Notes under the pieces: generated by a model
What the model was told of the DNA's origin: nothing
Seen by the model: the letters and a program-made list of their open reading frames with translations, nothing else
The model's database searches: none
Program-made: the position numbers and the translations under genes
Source: Erysipelotrichaceae bacterium
GTDB lineage: Bacteria > Bacillota_I > Bacilli_A > Erysipelotrichales > Erysipelotrichaceae
NCBI GenBank assembly: GCA_003510215.1
Contig: DOKQ01000091.1
Coordinates: 1 to 6,403, forward strand
Reading direction: 5' to 3'
DNA length: 6,403 nucleotides
Part shown: one piece after another, positions 1 to 6,395 of the stretch
Position numbering within the stretch: the stretch's first letter is position 1
Layout: every line of letters starts with the position of its first letter

Positions 1-786
1 ATGAACTATGTAGAGAGCAACCAGAAGGCATGGGACAAGCTGGCCTATGACCATCATCAGTATTATTTAAAGAAACTTCTTGAGGGAAAGTTGAAACTGA
101 ATCCATTGGTTCTGAAACAACTTCCGGATTTAATAGGAAAGTCCGTTCTTCATTTGCAATGTAACACGGGTTCGGATTCAGTGCTATTAGCCCTCCTGGG
201 AGCTAAAGTAACAGCGGTTGATTTGGGAATTAAGAATGTGGAGTATGGACGACAATTGGCAGAAGCAGCTAACGTGGACATTCGATTCATTCAGAGTGAT
301 GTGGTCAAACTGGATGAAACATTGGATGAAGTCTTTGATTATATCATTACCTTTGATGGAGTCTTGGGATGGATTGAAAATCTGAATGCCTGGGGTCGCA
401 TCGTTAAGAAAATGCTTCATCCAAAAGGGAAGGTCTTTGTCTGTGATTCCCATCCGTTGTATCTGATTTGGGATGAGTCACATATTGTTAAGGGTCAATT
501 GGTCATTAAGTATCCCTATCTTAAAAAAGAAGTGGAAGTGGAAGAGTCGATTGGAGGGTATGCGAGCGATAGTAAAGAAGCGACGAATTACTATTTTGCC
601 TATACCATGAAGAAACTGCTTGATGCCTTTTCCTCGAATCAGCTATTCATTGAAACTTTTGAGGAATATGATCGCTGTGTACCTGGCATGGGGGGCGATA
701 CACCGGTCGAAGAAGGTCTTGTCACTCATCGTCATTTCGAAGGGAAACTACCGATTCTCTTTTCTCTTTGGGCGTCACATCGCTAA
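1..786 (+). CDS. Class I SAM-dependent methyltransferase, substrate unknown
   Basis: The 261-residue product looks like a soluble class I (Rossmann-fold) methyltransferase that transfers a methyl group from S-adenosylmethionine; the acceptor cannot be told. Motif I is VLHLQCNTG at residues 49-57, a variant of the usual glycine-rich loop that keeps only its final glycine. The acidic end of strand 2 is VTAVDLG (70-76, Asp74 expected to bind the ribose of SAM). QSD at 98-100 fits the adenine-binding turn, FDYIITFDGVLGWI (112-125) fits motif IV, and WGRIVKKMLHPKGKVFVCD (131-149) is the helix-strand after it. The C-terminal half (about 150-261) is probably the substrate cap and ends in LPILFSLWASHR, typical of small stand-alone methyltransferases in Firmicutes. 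No signal peptide or membrane segment is seen. The ATG is the first base of the window, so no ribosome binding site is visible and an upstream start cannot be excluded. No terminator follows. The next promoter starts nine bases after the stop, so valS is probably a separate unit. Fold confidence is high; function is open. Confidence 0.85.
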   Translation: MNYVESNQKAWDKLAYDHHQYYLKKLLEGKLKLNPLVLKQLPDLIGKSVLHLQCNTGSDSVLLALLGAKVTAVDLGIKNVEYGRQLAEAANVDIRFIQSDVVKLDETLDEVFDYIITFDGVLGWIENLNAWGRIVKKMLHPKGKVFVCDSHPLYLIWDESHIVKGQLVIKYPYLKKEVEVEESIGGYASDSKEATNYYFAYTMKKLLDAFSSNQLFIETFEEYDRCVPGMGGDTPVEEGLVTHRHFEGKLPILFSLWASHR

Positions 787-795
787 GGTTCGCGG

Positions 796-824
796 TTGAC
801 ACAGAGGGTCAAGTAGGGTAAAAT
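796..824 (+). promoter_or_regulatory. Sigma-A type promoter of the valS T-box leader
   Basis: A perfect -35 box TTGACA (796-801) is separated by exactly 17 bp from the -10 box TAAAAT (819-824, one mismatch to TATAAT). Transcription is expected to start near 830-832, just before the first strand of T-box Stem I. It is the only strong promoter in the methyltransferase-valS gap and begins nine bases after the methyltransferase stop codon. A 5-bp inverted repeat, TTGAC/GTCAA (796-800 and 808-812), overlaps the -35 region. It may be chance. Confidence 0.88.
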
Positions 825-874
825 AGTGGCAGTTCGATGAAAAGGAAAAAGTCTTATATTTGGGCATGTAGAGA

Positions 875-897
875 GTTCTGGGATGGTGAAACAGAAC
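875..897 (+). promoter_or_regulatory. T-box Stem I distal hairpin
   Basis: GTTCTG (875-880) pairs perfectly with CAGAAC (892-897) and closes the loop GGATGGTGAAA (881-891). This loop and the AGAGAG segment just before it (870-875) match the conserved distal loop and AG-bulge of T-box Stem I. In studied T-boxes these two elements stack on the elbow (D-loop/T-loop corner) of the bound tRNA. Their presence makes this a full-length Stem I, not one of the shortened forms. Confidence 0.9.
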
Positions 898-915
898 CAA
901 CAATGTAAGATTGAA

Positions 916-918
916 GTC
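916..918 (+). promoter_or_regulatory. T-box specifier codon GUC (valine)
   Basis: The 3' side of the Stem I internal loop (911-919) reads TTGAAGTCA. GAA followed by a triplet and then a purine is the usual specifier-loop arrangement, which puts the specifier at GTC, a valine codon that would pair with a GAC anticodon. The loop lies between the AAGG/CCTT helix and the 9-pair helix. The valine reading agrees with valS downstream and with the UGGU bulge of the antiterminator. Confidence 0.88.
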
Positions 919-1004
919 ACCTTGAAGAAAAGATTTTGAAACTCAGTAGAAATCTTCGTTTCCGGCGTTAACGGATGGAGTGTGCACTTGCGTATGTAAG
1001 TGCA

Positions 1005-1037
1005 AACGAAGGTGGTACCGCGTAATAACGTCCTTTG
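1005..1037 (+). promoter_or_regulatory. T-box sequence and antiterminator
   Basis: AACGAAGGTGGTACCGCG (1005-1022) is a near-consensus T-box. The antiterminator can be built exactly: CGAAGG (1007-1012) pairs with CCTTTG (1032-1037), including one G-U pair; TGGTACC (1013-1019) is the 7-base bulge; GCG (1020-1022) pairs with CGT (1029-1031) around the loop TAATAA (1023-1028). The bulge bases TGGT (1013-1016) would pair with a tRNA 3' end ACCA, which fits the A73 discriminator base of bacterial tRNA-Val. The 3' strand lies inside the terminator stem, so the two structures exclude each other. Confidence 0.95.
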
Positions 1038-1053
1038 ACAGGACGTTTTTTTT
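1027..1053 (+). terminator. Intrinsic terminator of the valS T-box leader
   Basis: AACGTCCT (1027-1034) pairs perfectly with AGGACGTT (1040-1047) around the loop TTGAC (1035-1039), followed by an unbroken run of eight T (1046-1053). This is the default OFF structure of the leader. It ends transcription 18 bases before the valS start unless tRNA-Val stabilises the antiterminator, which uses the 5' arm of this stem. Confidence 0.95.
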
Positions 1054-1059
1054 ATCGAA

Positions 1060-1067
1060 AAAGGAGG
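1060..1067 (+). promoter_or_regulatory. Ribosome binding site of valS
   Basis: AAAGGAGG lies four bases before the ATG at 1072 and is fully complementary to the 3' end of 16S rRNA. It fixes the valS start. It sits after the terminator's T run, so it is not inside either leader structure, and control is expected at transcription and not at translation. Confidence 0.9.
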
Positions 1068-1071
1068 AAGT

Positions 1072-3687
1072 ATGAGAAAGGAACTCGCAAGCAAGTATCA
1101 AAGTAAGGAAGTTGAGAAAAACAAGTATCAGACGTGGATTGATGCAGGTTTTTTTACTGCAGGTGATCAATCAAAAGATCCATTCTGTCTAGTGATTCCA
1201 CCCCCGAATGTTACTGGAAAACTGCATCTTGGACATGCATGGGATACAACACTTCAGGATATCGTTGCCCGATACAAGCGTCTTCAAGGATTTGATACCT
1301 TGTGGCTATCGGGAATGGATCATGCGGGTATTGCGACACAGGCCAAGGTGGAAGAGCGTATGCGCAAAGATGGTATCAGCCGATATGATCTTGGACGTGA
1401 AGGTTTTCTGAAACAGGCGTGGTCATGGAAAGAAGAGTATGCATCTATTATTCGTGGTCAATGGGCAACCATGGGATTATCTTTGGATTACTCCCGTGAA
1501 CGATTTACCCTTGATGATGGATTGTCCGAAGCTGTTAAGAAGGTCTTTGTGGACTTATATAACGATGGACTGATTTTTCAGGGAGAGCGGATTATCAACT
1601 GGGACCCACAGGCGAAAACGGCACTTTCAAACATTGAAGTTATTCATAAGGAAATTGAAGGGGCATTTTATACCTTTGCCTTTCAGGTAGTTGGAAGTGA
1701 TGAAGTTCTTCATGTGGCTACGACACGACCAGAAACCATGTTTGGGGACGTCTGTGTCTTTGTCCATCCGGAAGACAAACGATTTGCGCATCTGGTTGGA
1801 AAAACAGTAATTAATCCAGCGTCACACATAGAGATGCCGATCTTAGCCGATGATTATATCGATATTGAGTTTGGAACAGGGGCAATGAAATGTACTCCCG
1901 CCCATGACCCCAATGACTTTATCCTGGGAGAAAAGCATGGTCTTGAGCGGATTATCTGTATGAATCCGGATGGGACGATGAATGAGTTTGCTCAGGATTT
2001 TGAAGGATTGGACCGCTTTGAGTGTCGCAAACAACTGGTTAAGCGCATTGAAAACGAGGGAAATCTAGTCAAAATAGAAAAGCACGTCCATCAGGTGGGA
2101 CATTCCGAACGTACAGATGTTATCGTTGAGCCGTATCTTTCCAAGCAATGGTTTGTCAAGATGAAGCCATTGGCACAGGAAGTCTTGGAGGCACAGAAAG
2201 TCGAGGATGAAAAAATTCATTTCTTTCCTTCACGCTTTGATAAGACCTTTACTCAATGGCTTGAAAACATTGAGGATTGGTGTATTTCCCGTCAGTTATG
2301 GTGGGGACACAGGATTCCTGCCTGGTTCCATAAGGAAACCGGCGAGATCTATGTCGGACTGAATGAACCTGAAAACATCGAGATGTGGCAGCAGGACGAA
2401 GATGTTCTGGATACCTGGTTTTCCAGTGCGTTATGGCCGTTTTCTACCTTGGGATGGCCGGAGAATACCGCGGATTTTAAGCGTTACTATCCGAATGATG
2501 TGTTGATTACCGGTTATGATATTATCTTCTTCTGGGTTGCTCGCATGGCCTTTCAGGCTCGCTACTTTACGAAGTCCCGTCCGTTTAAAGATGTACTGAT
2601 TCACGGATTGGTCAGGGATGCTCAAGGGCGTAAAATGAGTAAATCGCTGGGGAATGGTGTGGATCCGATGGATATTGTAGAAAACTTTGGGGCAGATGCA
2701 CTACGCTTCTTTCTTACAACCAACTCTGCACCAGGTCAGGATTTGCGTTTTATGGATGAGAAAGTGGAAGCTGCCTGGAACTTTATCAATAAGTTGTGGA
2801 ATGCATCCCGCTTTGTTATGATGAACTTACCGGAGGATTTCAATGAAGCTTCAGTTGATTTAAGTCATATCAATGTGATTGATACGTGGCTGTTGCAAAA
2901 GTTGAACACCACCATCACCAATGTCAGCGCAAACATGGATAAATATGAGTTTGCCATCGTGGGCAATGAACTATTATCTTTTATCTGGGATGATTTCTGC
3001 TCCTGGTATATTGAGTTAAGTAAATCAACTTTATTAGGTGATGATGAAGATATGAAACAGGCAACCCGTTCGACACTGTTTGTGGCGTTGGATGCGATTG
3101 TCAAACTGTTACATCCGTTTATGCCATTTGTGACTGAGGAAATCTATCAGACCTTACATCAGAGTCAGGATATATCCATCTGTACAGCTAGCTGGCCAGT
3201 GTTACAGCCAGTGTCAAAGACAAGTGTGGTCACTGAGGTTGAACAGTTGATTAGCGTGATTTCGACAGTTCGTGAACTGCGCAATGCCCGTTCGATTAAG
3301 AATAGTGTGTTACTGAAAGGTCAGATCCTTGATTCATCGAAGGAGTTGATTGAACCTTCCCAATGGATTCAAGATATCCTATTAAAAATGGTTAAACTTG
3401 AGATAATGGATCATCTTGGGGATGAAACCATGGTGTTACCGATCCTTTCGGGTAGTTTGATTCTATCGAATGAAGGTGTTGTGGATAAGGCCGCAGAGAT
3501 TGAAAAGTTGAGTTTAGAGGCTAAAAAGCTGAGTGGTGAGATCGAAAGATGTAAAGGAATGCTTTCAAATCCAAACTTTACTGCGAAGGCTCCGGTACAC
3601 AAAGTTGAAGCCGAAGAGGCAAAACTGGCGGAATATGAACGGCAATATCAGATAGTGAGCCGAAGATTGGAAGAATTGACAGCTTAA
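1072..3687 (+). CDS. valS: Valine--tRNA ligase (valyl-tRNA synthetase)
   Basis: This cytosolic class Ia synthetase charges tRNA-Val with valine using ATP and hydrolyses mischarged threonyl-tRNA-Val. The 871 residues are close to the usual bacterial length of about 880. In order: PPPNVTGKLHLGHAW with the HIGH-type motif HLGH at 52-55; NWDPQ at 176-180; the CP1 editing domain, roughly 190-330, with ATTRPE at 216-221 and HDPND at 278-282; WCISRQLWWGHRIP at 403-416; DVLDTWFSSALWPFSTLGWP at 444-463; and KMSKS at 521-525. A helical anticodon-binding region (about 570-790) follows, then a charged coiled-coil arm (805-869) containing the ValRS-typical NFTAKAP segment. This arm, the two ATP motifs and the intact editing site separate it from IleRS and LeuRS. 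The start is set by AAAGGAGG four bases upstream. Expression is governed by the valine T-box leader. No terminator follows before ppdK. No missing residue or frameshift was seen. Arginine codon use is mixed, unlike ppdK. Confidence 0.99.
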   Translation: MRKELASKYQSKEVEKNKYQTWIDAGFFTAGDQSKDPFCLVIPPPNVTGKLHLGHAWDTTLQDIVARYKRLQGFDTLWLSGMDHAGIATQAKVEERMRKDGISRYDLGREGFLKQAWSWKEEYASIIRGQWATMGLSLDYSRERFTLDDGLSEAVKKVFVDLYNDGLIFQGERIINWDPQAKTALSNIEVIHKEIEGAFYTFAFQVVGSDEVLHVATTRPETMFGDVCVFVHPEDKRFAHLVGKTVINPASHIEMPILADDYIDIEFGTGAMKCTPAHDPNDFILGEKHGLERIICMNPDGTMNEFAQDFEGLDRFECRKQLVKRIENEGNLVKIEKHVHQVGHSERTDVIVEPYLSKQWFVKMKPLAQEVLEAQKVEDEKIHFFPSRFDKTFTQWLENIEDWCISRQLWWGHRIPAWFHKETGEIYVGLNEPENIEMWQQDEDVLDTWFSSALWPFSTLGWPENTADFKRYYPNDVLITGYDIIFFWVARMAFQARYFTKSRPFKDVLIHGLVRDAQGRKMSKSLGNGVDPMDIVENFGADALRFFLTTNSAPGQDLRFMDEKVEAAWNFINKLWNASRFVMMNLPEDFNEASVDLSHINVIDTWLLQKLNTTITNVSANMDKYEFAIVGNELLSFIWDDFCSWYIELSKSTLLGDDEDMKQATRSTLFVALDAIVKLLHPFMPFVTEEIYQTLHQSQDISICTASWPVLQPVSKTSVVTEVEQLISVISTVRELRNARSIKNSVLLKGQILDSSKELIEPSQWIQDILLKMVKLEIMDHLGDETMVLPILSGSLILSNEGVVDKAAEIEKLSLEAKKLSGEIERCKGMLSNPNFTAKAPVHKVEAEEAKLAEYERQYQIVSRRLEELTA

Positions 3688-3698
3688 GAGCGCTTTCA
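3685..3698 (-). promoter_or_regulatory. cre-like catabolite-responsive element upstream of ppdK
   Basis: On the minus strand this reads TGAAAGCGCTCTTA. Against the cre consensus TGWAANCGNTNWCA it matches 10 of the 11 defined positions; the one mismatch is T for C at position 13. Its first three plus-strand bases are the valS stop codon. Its centre is about 43 bases before the expected ppdK transcription start, just before the weak -35 region. CcpA bound here could repress ppdK or block readthrough from valS; an activating role is also possible. Binding is inferred from sequence only. Confidence 0.5.
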
Positions 3699-3699
3699 C

Positions 3700-3728
3700 T
3701 TCTCAAATGGATGAATTTTTAGTATAAT
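3700..3728 (+). promoter_or_regulatory. Promoter of ppdK
   Basis: A perfect -10 box TATAAT lies at 3723-3728. Seventeen bases upstream is only TTCTCA (3700-3705), a weak -35 with three matches to TTGACA. No TG-type extended -10 is present. Start of transcription is expected near 3735, giving a 5' leader of about 36 bases. A weak -35 beside a cre-like site would suit a regulated promoter. Confidence 0.65.
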
Positions 3729-3758
3729 GTTGTGTGCAAACAAAAGTTGGCAAATGCC

Positions 3759-3766
3759 TAAGGAGG
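3759..3766 (+). promoter_or_regulatory. Ribosome binding site of ppdK
   Basis: TAAGGAGG, with a full AAGGAGG core, lies four bases before the ATG at 3771. It fixes the start there and not at the in-frame methionine codon 8. Spacing and sequence are nearly the same as at valS. Confidence 0.9.
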
Positions 3767-3770
3767 AAAT

Positions 3771-6395
3771 ATGAGTCACAAGTACGTCTATATGTTCGAA
3801 GAAGGTAATGGCTCCATGAAAGAGCTCCTTGGTGGTAAGGGCGCAAACCTGGCAGAAATGACAAGTTTGGGTATGCCTGTACCTCAAGGGTTCGTGGTTA
3901 CGACCGAAGCATGTACCCGTTACTATGCGGATAATGAAGTGATTTCAAATGAAATCGTGGAAGAAATTTTCGCAAACATAGCCAAACTGGAGGCTATCAG
4001 TGGAAAAGTATTTGGGGATCCAAAGAACCCACTACTTGTTTCCGTTCGTTCTGGTTCTCGCGCGTCGATGCCAGGAATGATGGATACAATCTTAAATCTT
4101 GGCTTGAATGACGAAGTGGTTGAAGAGTTCGCAAACTTATCAAACAACCCTCGTTTTGCCTATGATTCCTACCGTCGTTTTATCCAAATGTTCTCGGATG
4201 TTGTTATGGATCTTCCAAAGCACAACTTCGAAGTCATTATCGATGAAATGAAGGAAGAAAAGGGAATTACACTGGACATCGATTTTTCAGCGGATGATCT
4301 TAAGGAAATGGTTCGCCGTTTCAAAGCTTACTATGTGAAACACAAAGGAAGCAAGTTCCCATCGGATGCAAAATCTCAATTGATTGAGTCCGTAAAAGCC
4401 GTGTTCCGTTCATGGAACAACCCACGTGCGATTTACTATCGTCGTATGAATGATATTCCAAGTGATTGGGGTACAGCAGTTAACGTTCAGATGATGGTTT
4501 TCGGTAATATGGGGGATGACTGTGGAACAGGTGTAGCCTTTACACGTAACCCATCCACCGGTGAAAAGAAGTTGTATGGTGAGTTTTTGATGAATGCCCA
4601 AGGTGAAGACGTTGTGGCTGGGATTCGTACACCAAAGCAAATAGAAGAATTAAAAGTGATTATGCCTCATGCTTATGATGAGTTCGTAGCAATCTGCGAT
4701 CGTTTGGAAGAACATTACAAAGATATGCAAGATATGGAATTCACCATTGAAAAAGGCAAGTTGTTTATGTTGCAAACCCGTAATGGAAAACGTACAGCTG
4801 CGGCTGCGTTAAAAATTGCGGTAGATCTAGTGGAAGAAGGAATGATTTCGAAAGAAAAAGCTGTTCTTCAGGTAGATCCAAAACAGTTGGATGCACTTCT
4901 GCACCCACAATTTGACCCAGAAGCCATCAAGAATGCAACACCTGTGGGTGAAGCACTTCCTGCTTCTCCTGGAGCAGCTTCCGGTAAAGTGGTCTTCACA
5001 GCTGAAAAAGCGGTTGAATGGTCAGAAAAAGGAACGAAAGTCATTTTGGTTCGTCTGGAAACTTCTCCTGAAGATATCGAAGGTATGCACGTATCCCAAG
5101 GTATTCTTACAGCTCGTGGCGGTATGACTTCTCATGCGGCTGTTGTGGCGCGTGGTATGGGTACTTGCTGCGTCAGTGGATGTGGCGATATCAAGTTTAC
5201 ATCAAAAACCTCCTTTACCTTAGGTGGCCGTACATTCAATGAAGGGGATGACCTTTCACTTGATGGTACAAGCGGTAAAATCTATGGTGAAGCAATTCCT
5301 ACCATTCCTGCATCAATTACCGGTGATTTTGGTAAGCTAATGGTTTGGGCTGATGAATTCAGAACATTAAAAGTTCGTACTAATGCCGATACACCACGTG
5401 ATGCTCGTCAGGCAGTTGAGTTTGGGGCAGAGGGTATTGGTCTTGTTCGTACAGAACATATGTTCTTTGAAGGCGATCGCATCAAAGCAGTTCGTGAGAT
5501 GATCGTATCAAAAACCGAAGAGCAACGTCGTAAAGCGTTGGCAAAACTTCTTCCAATGCAACGTAGTGACTTTGAAGGCATCTATGAAGCGATGGAAGAC
5601 CGTCCGGTAACCATTCGTTACTTGGATCCACCTCTACATGAGTTCCTTCCAACAGCTGAAGAAGACATCGTCAACTTGGCTAAGGAAATGAATCTTGAAG
5701 TTGCGGATTTACATGCAGTCATTGATTCTCTTCATGAGTTCAACCCAATGATGGGTCATCGTGGATGCCGTCTGGCTGTTTCCTATCCGGAAATCGCTGA
5801 GATGCAAACACAAGCGGTGATTGAAGCTGCGATTAATGTAACAAAGAAACATCCTGAATGGAACTTACTTCCTGAAATCATGATTCCTCTGGTAGGCGAA
5901 GTGAAGGAACTTAAATACGTGAAGGATATCGTTGTGAAAACAGCTGATAAGCTGATTGCGGACAGTGGAATTGAGTTAAAGTATCTTGTTGGTACGATGA
6001 TCGAAATTCCAAGAGCTGCTTTATTGGCAGATGAAATTGCGTTGGAAGCTGAATTCTTCTCTTTTGGTACCAATGACTTGACTCAAATGACCTTTGGATT
6101 CTCTCGTGATGATGCGGGTGGATTCTTAAGTCATTACTATGACAAGAAAATCTATGAACAAGATCCATTTGCTCGTTTAGATCAACATGGCGTTGGTAAA
6201 CTTGTTTCATTGGCGGCTAAATTAGGTAAAGAAGCTCGTCCGGATATCAAATTGGGTATCTGTGGGGAGCACGGTGGAGATCCAAGCTCCATTGAATTCT
6301 GCCATAAGGCTGGATTAAGCTATGTGTCATGTTCACCATTCCGTGTACCAATTGCACGTTTGGCTGCTGCACACGCTGCACTTAAAAACAAATAG
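3771..6395 (+). CDS. ppdK: Pyruvate, phosphate dikinase
   Basis: This cytosolic enzyme catalyses the reversible reaction ATP + phosphate + pyruvate = AMP + pyrophosphate + phosphoenolpyruvate through a phosphohistidine carried between two distant active sites. The 874 residues match the usual bacterial length. The N-terminal ATP-grasp region (about 1-345) has GGKGANLAEM with Lys23, SVRSGSRASMPG with Arg93, Glu323 in DMEFTIE and Arg337 in LQTRNGKR. The swivelling phosphohistidine domain (about 385-510) has GGMTSHAAVVARG with the carrier His455 and Thr453, the position targeted by PPDK regulatory protein in characterised systems. The C-terminal TIM barrel (about 520-870) has Arg560 in LVRTEHMFF, Arg616 in IRYLDPP, Glu745 in MIEIPRA, Asn768-Asp769 in FGTNDLTQM and the proton-donor Cys831 in GICGEHGGDP. 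These positions equal or lie within one residue of those known in the Clostridium symbiosum enzyme. No key residue is missing. Fusion to related PEP synthase is excluded by length and motifs. By hand count 36 of 41 arginine codons are CGT, a sign of high expression. It may be transcribed from its own promoter and by readthrough from valS. Confidence 0.99.
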   Translation: MSHKYVYMFEEGNGSMKELLGGKGANLAEMTSLGMPVPQGFVVTTEACTRYYADNEVISNEIVEEIFANIAKLEAISGKVFGDPKNPLLVSVRSGSRASMPGMMDTILNLGLNDEVVEEFANLSNNPRFAYDSYRRFIQMFSDVVMDLPKHNFEVIIDEMKEEKGITLDIDFSADDLKEMVRRFKAYYVKHKGSKFPSDAKSQLIESVKAVFRSWNNPRAIYYRRMNDIPSDWGTAVNVQMMVFGNMGDDCGTGVAFTRNPSTGEKKLYGEFLMNAQGEDVVAGIRTPKQIEELKVIMPHAYDEFVAICDRLEEHYKDMQDMEFTIEKGKLFMLQTRNGKRTAAAALKIAVDLVEEGMISKEKAVLQVDPKQLDALLHPQFDPEAIKNATPVGEALPASPGAASGKVVFTAEKAVEWSEKGTKVILVRLETSPEDIEGMHVSQGILTARGGMTSHAAVVARGMGTCCVSGCGDIKFTSKTSFTLGGRTFNEGDDLSLDGTSGKIYGEAIPTIPASITGDFGKLMVWADEFRTLKVRTNADTPRDARQAVEFGAEGIGLVRTEHMFFEGDRIKAVREMIVSKTEEQRRKALAKLLPMQRSDFEGIYEAMEDRPVTIRYLDPPLHEFLPTAEEDIVNLAKEMNLEVADLHAVIDSLHEFNPMMGHRGCRLAVSYPEIAEMQTQAVIEAAINVTKKHPEWNLLPEIMIPLVGEVKELKYVKDIVVKTADKLIADSGIELKYLVGTMIEIPRAALLADEIALEAEFFSFGTNDLTQMTFGFSRDDAGGFLSHYYDKKIYEQDPFARLDQHGVGKLVSLAAKLGKEARPDIKLGICGEHGGDPSSIEFCHKAGLSYVSCSPFRVPIARLAAAHAALKNK

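Larger units (their letters stand above)
831..1053 (+). promoter_or_regulatory. T-box riboswitch leader of valS, valine-specific (GUC)
   Basis: This is a full tRNA-sensing transcription-attenuation leader. Stem I spans about 831-930: AAGG/CCTT (842-845 with 920-923) lies below the specifier loop, and TCTTATATT/AATGTAAGA (852-860 with 902-910) forms 9 pairs above it. The AGAGAG bulge region (870-875) and distal hairpin follow. A hairpin at 930-956 (AAGATTT/AAATCTT) is the likely Stem II, with GAA (938-940) facing AGTA (945-948) as in an S-turn. A TCCG/CGGA hairpin at 961-975 may belong to Stem IIA/B. A 9-pair hairpin at 983-1004 with a GTAT loop lies directly before the antiterminator, where Stem III belongs. 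Then come the T-box (1005-1022) and the terminator. Family knowledge: uncharged cognate tRNA pairs with the specifier and bulge and favours antitermination. The valS gene directly downstream agrees with the valine specifier. Pairings were read by eye. Stem IIA/B and the exact base of Stem I are the least certain parts. Confidence 0.96.

Noticed and set aside
783..1170. Two overlapping minus-strand open frames (783-1094 and 943-1170) across the T-box leader
   Set aside because: They run antisense through a structured RNA leader and the start of valS, show no recognisable domain, and the open frame is explained by chance.
3676..3681. Perfect TTGACA near the end of valS as a -35 box
   Set aside because: It is 41 bases from the TATAAT at 3723 and has no -10 like sequence at 16-18 bp spacing. 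It encodes part of the ValRS C-terminus.
3749..3758. Short GGC/GCC hairpin just before the ppdK ribosome binding site
   Set aside because: It has only three G-C pairs and no T run. It is too weak to be a terminator or a convincing regulatory structure.
4891..5127. Plus-strand 78-codon open frame inside ppdK in another frame
   Set aside because: It overlaps the conserved phosphohistidine domain and shows no family features. It is a shadow frame.
5783..6210. Minus-strand open frames of 96 and 99 codons inside ppdK
   Set aside because: Both lie antisense to conserved PPDK catalytic segments and show no protein family features. They are reading-frame shadows of the strongly biased ppdK codons.
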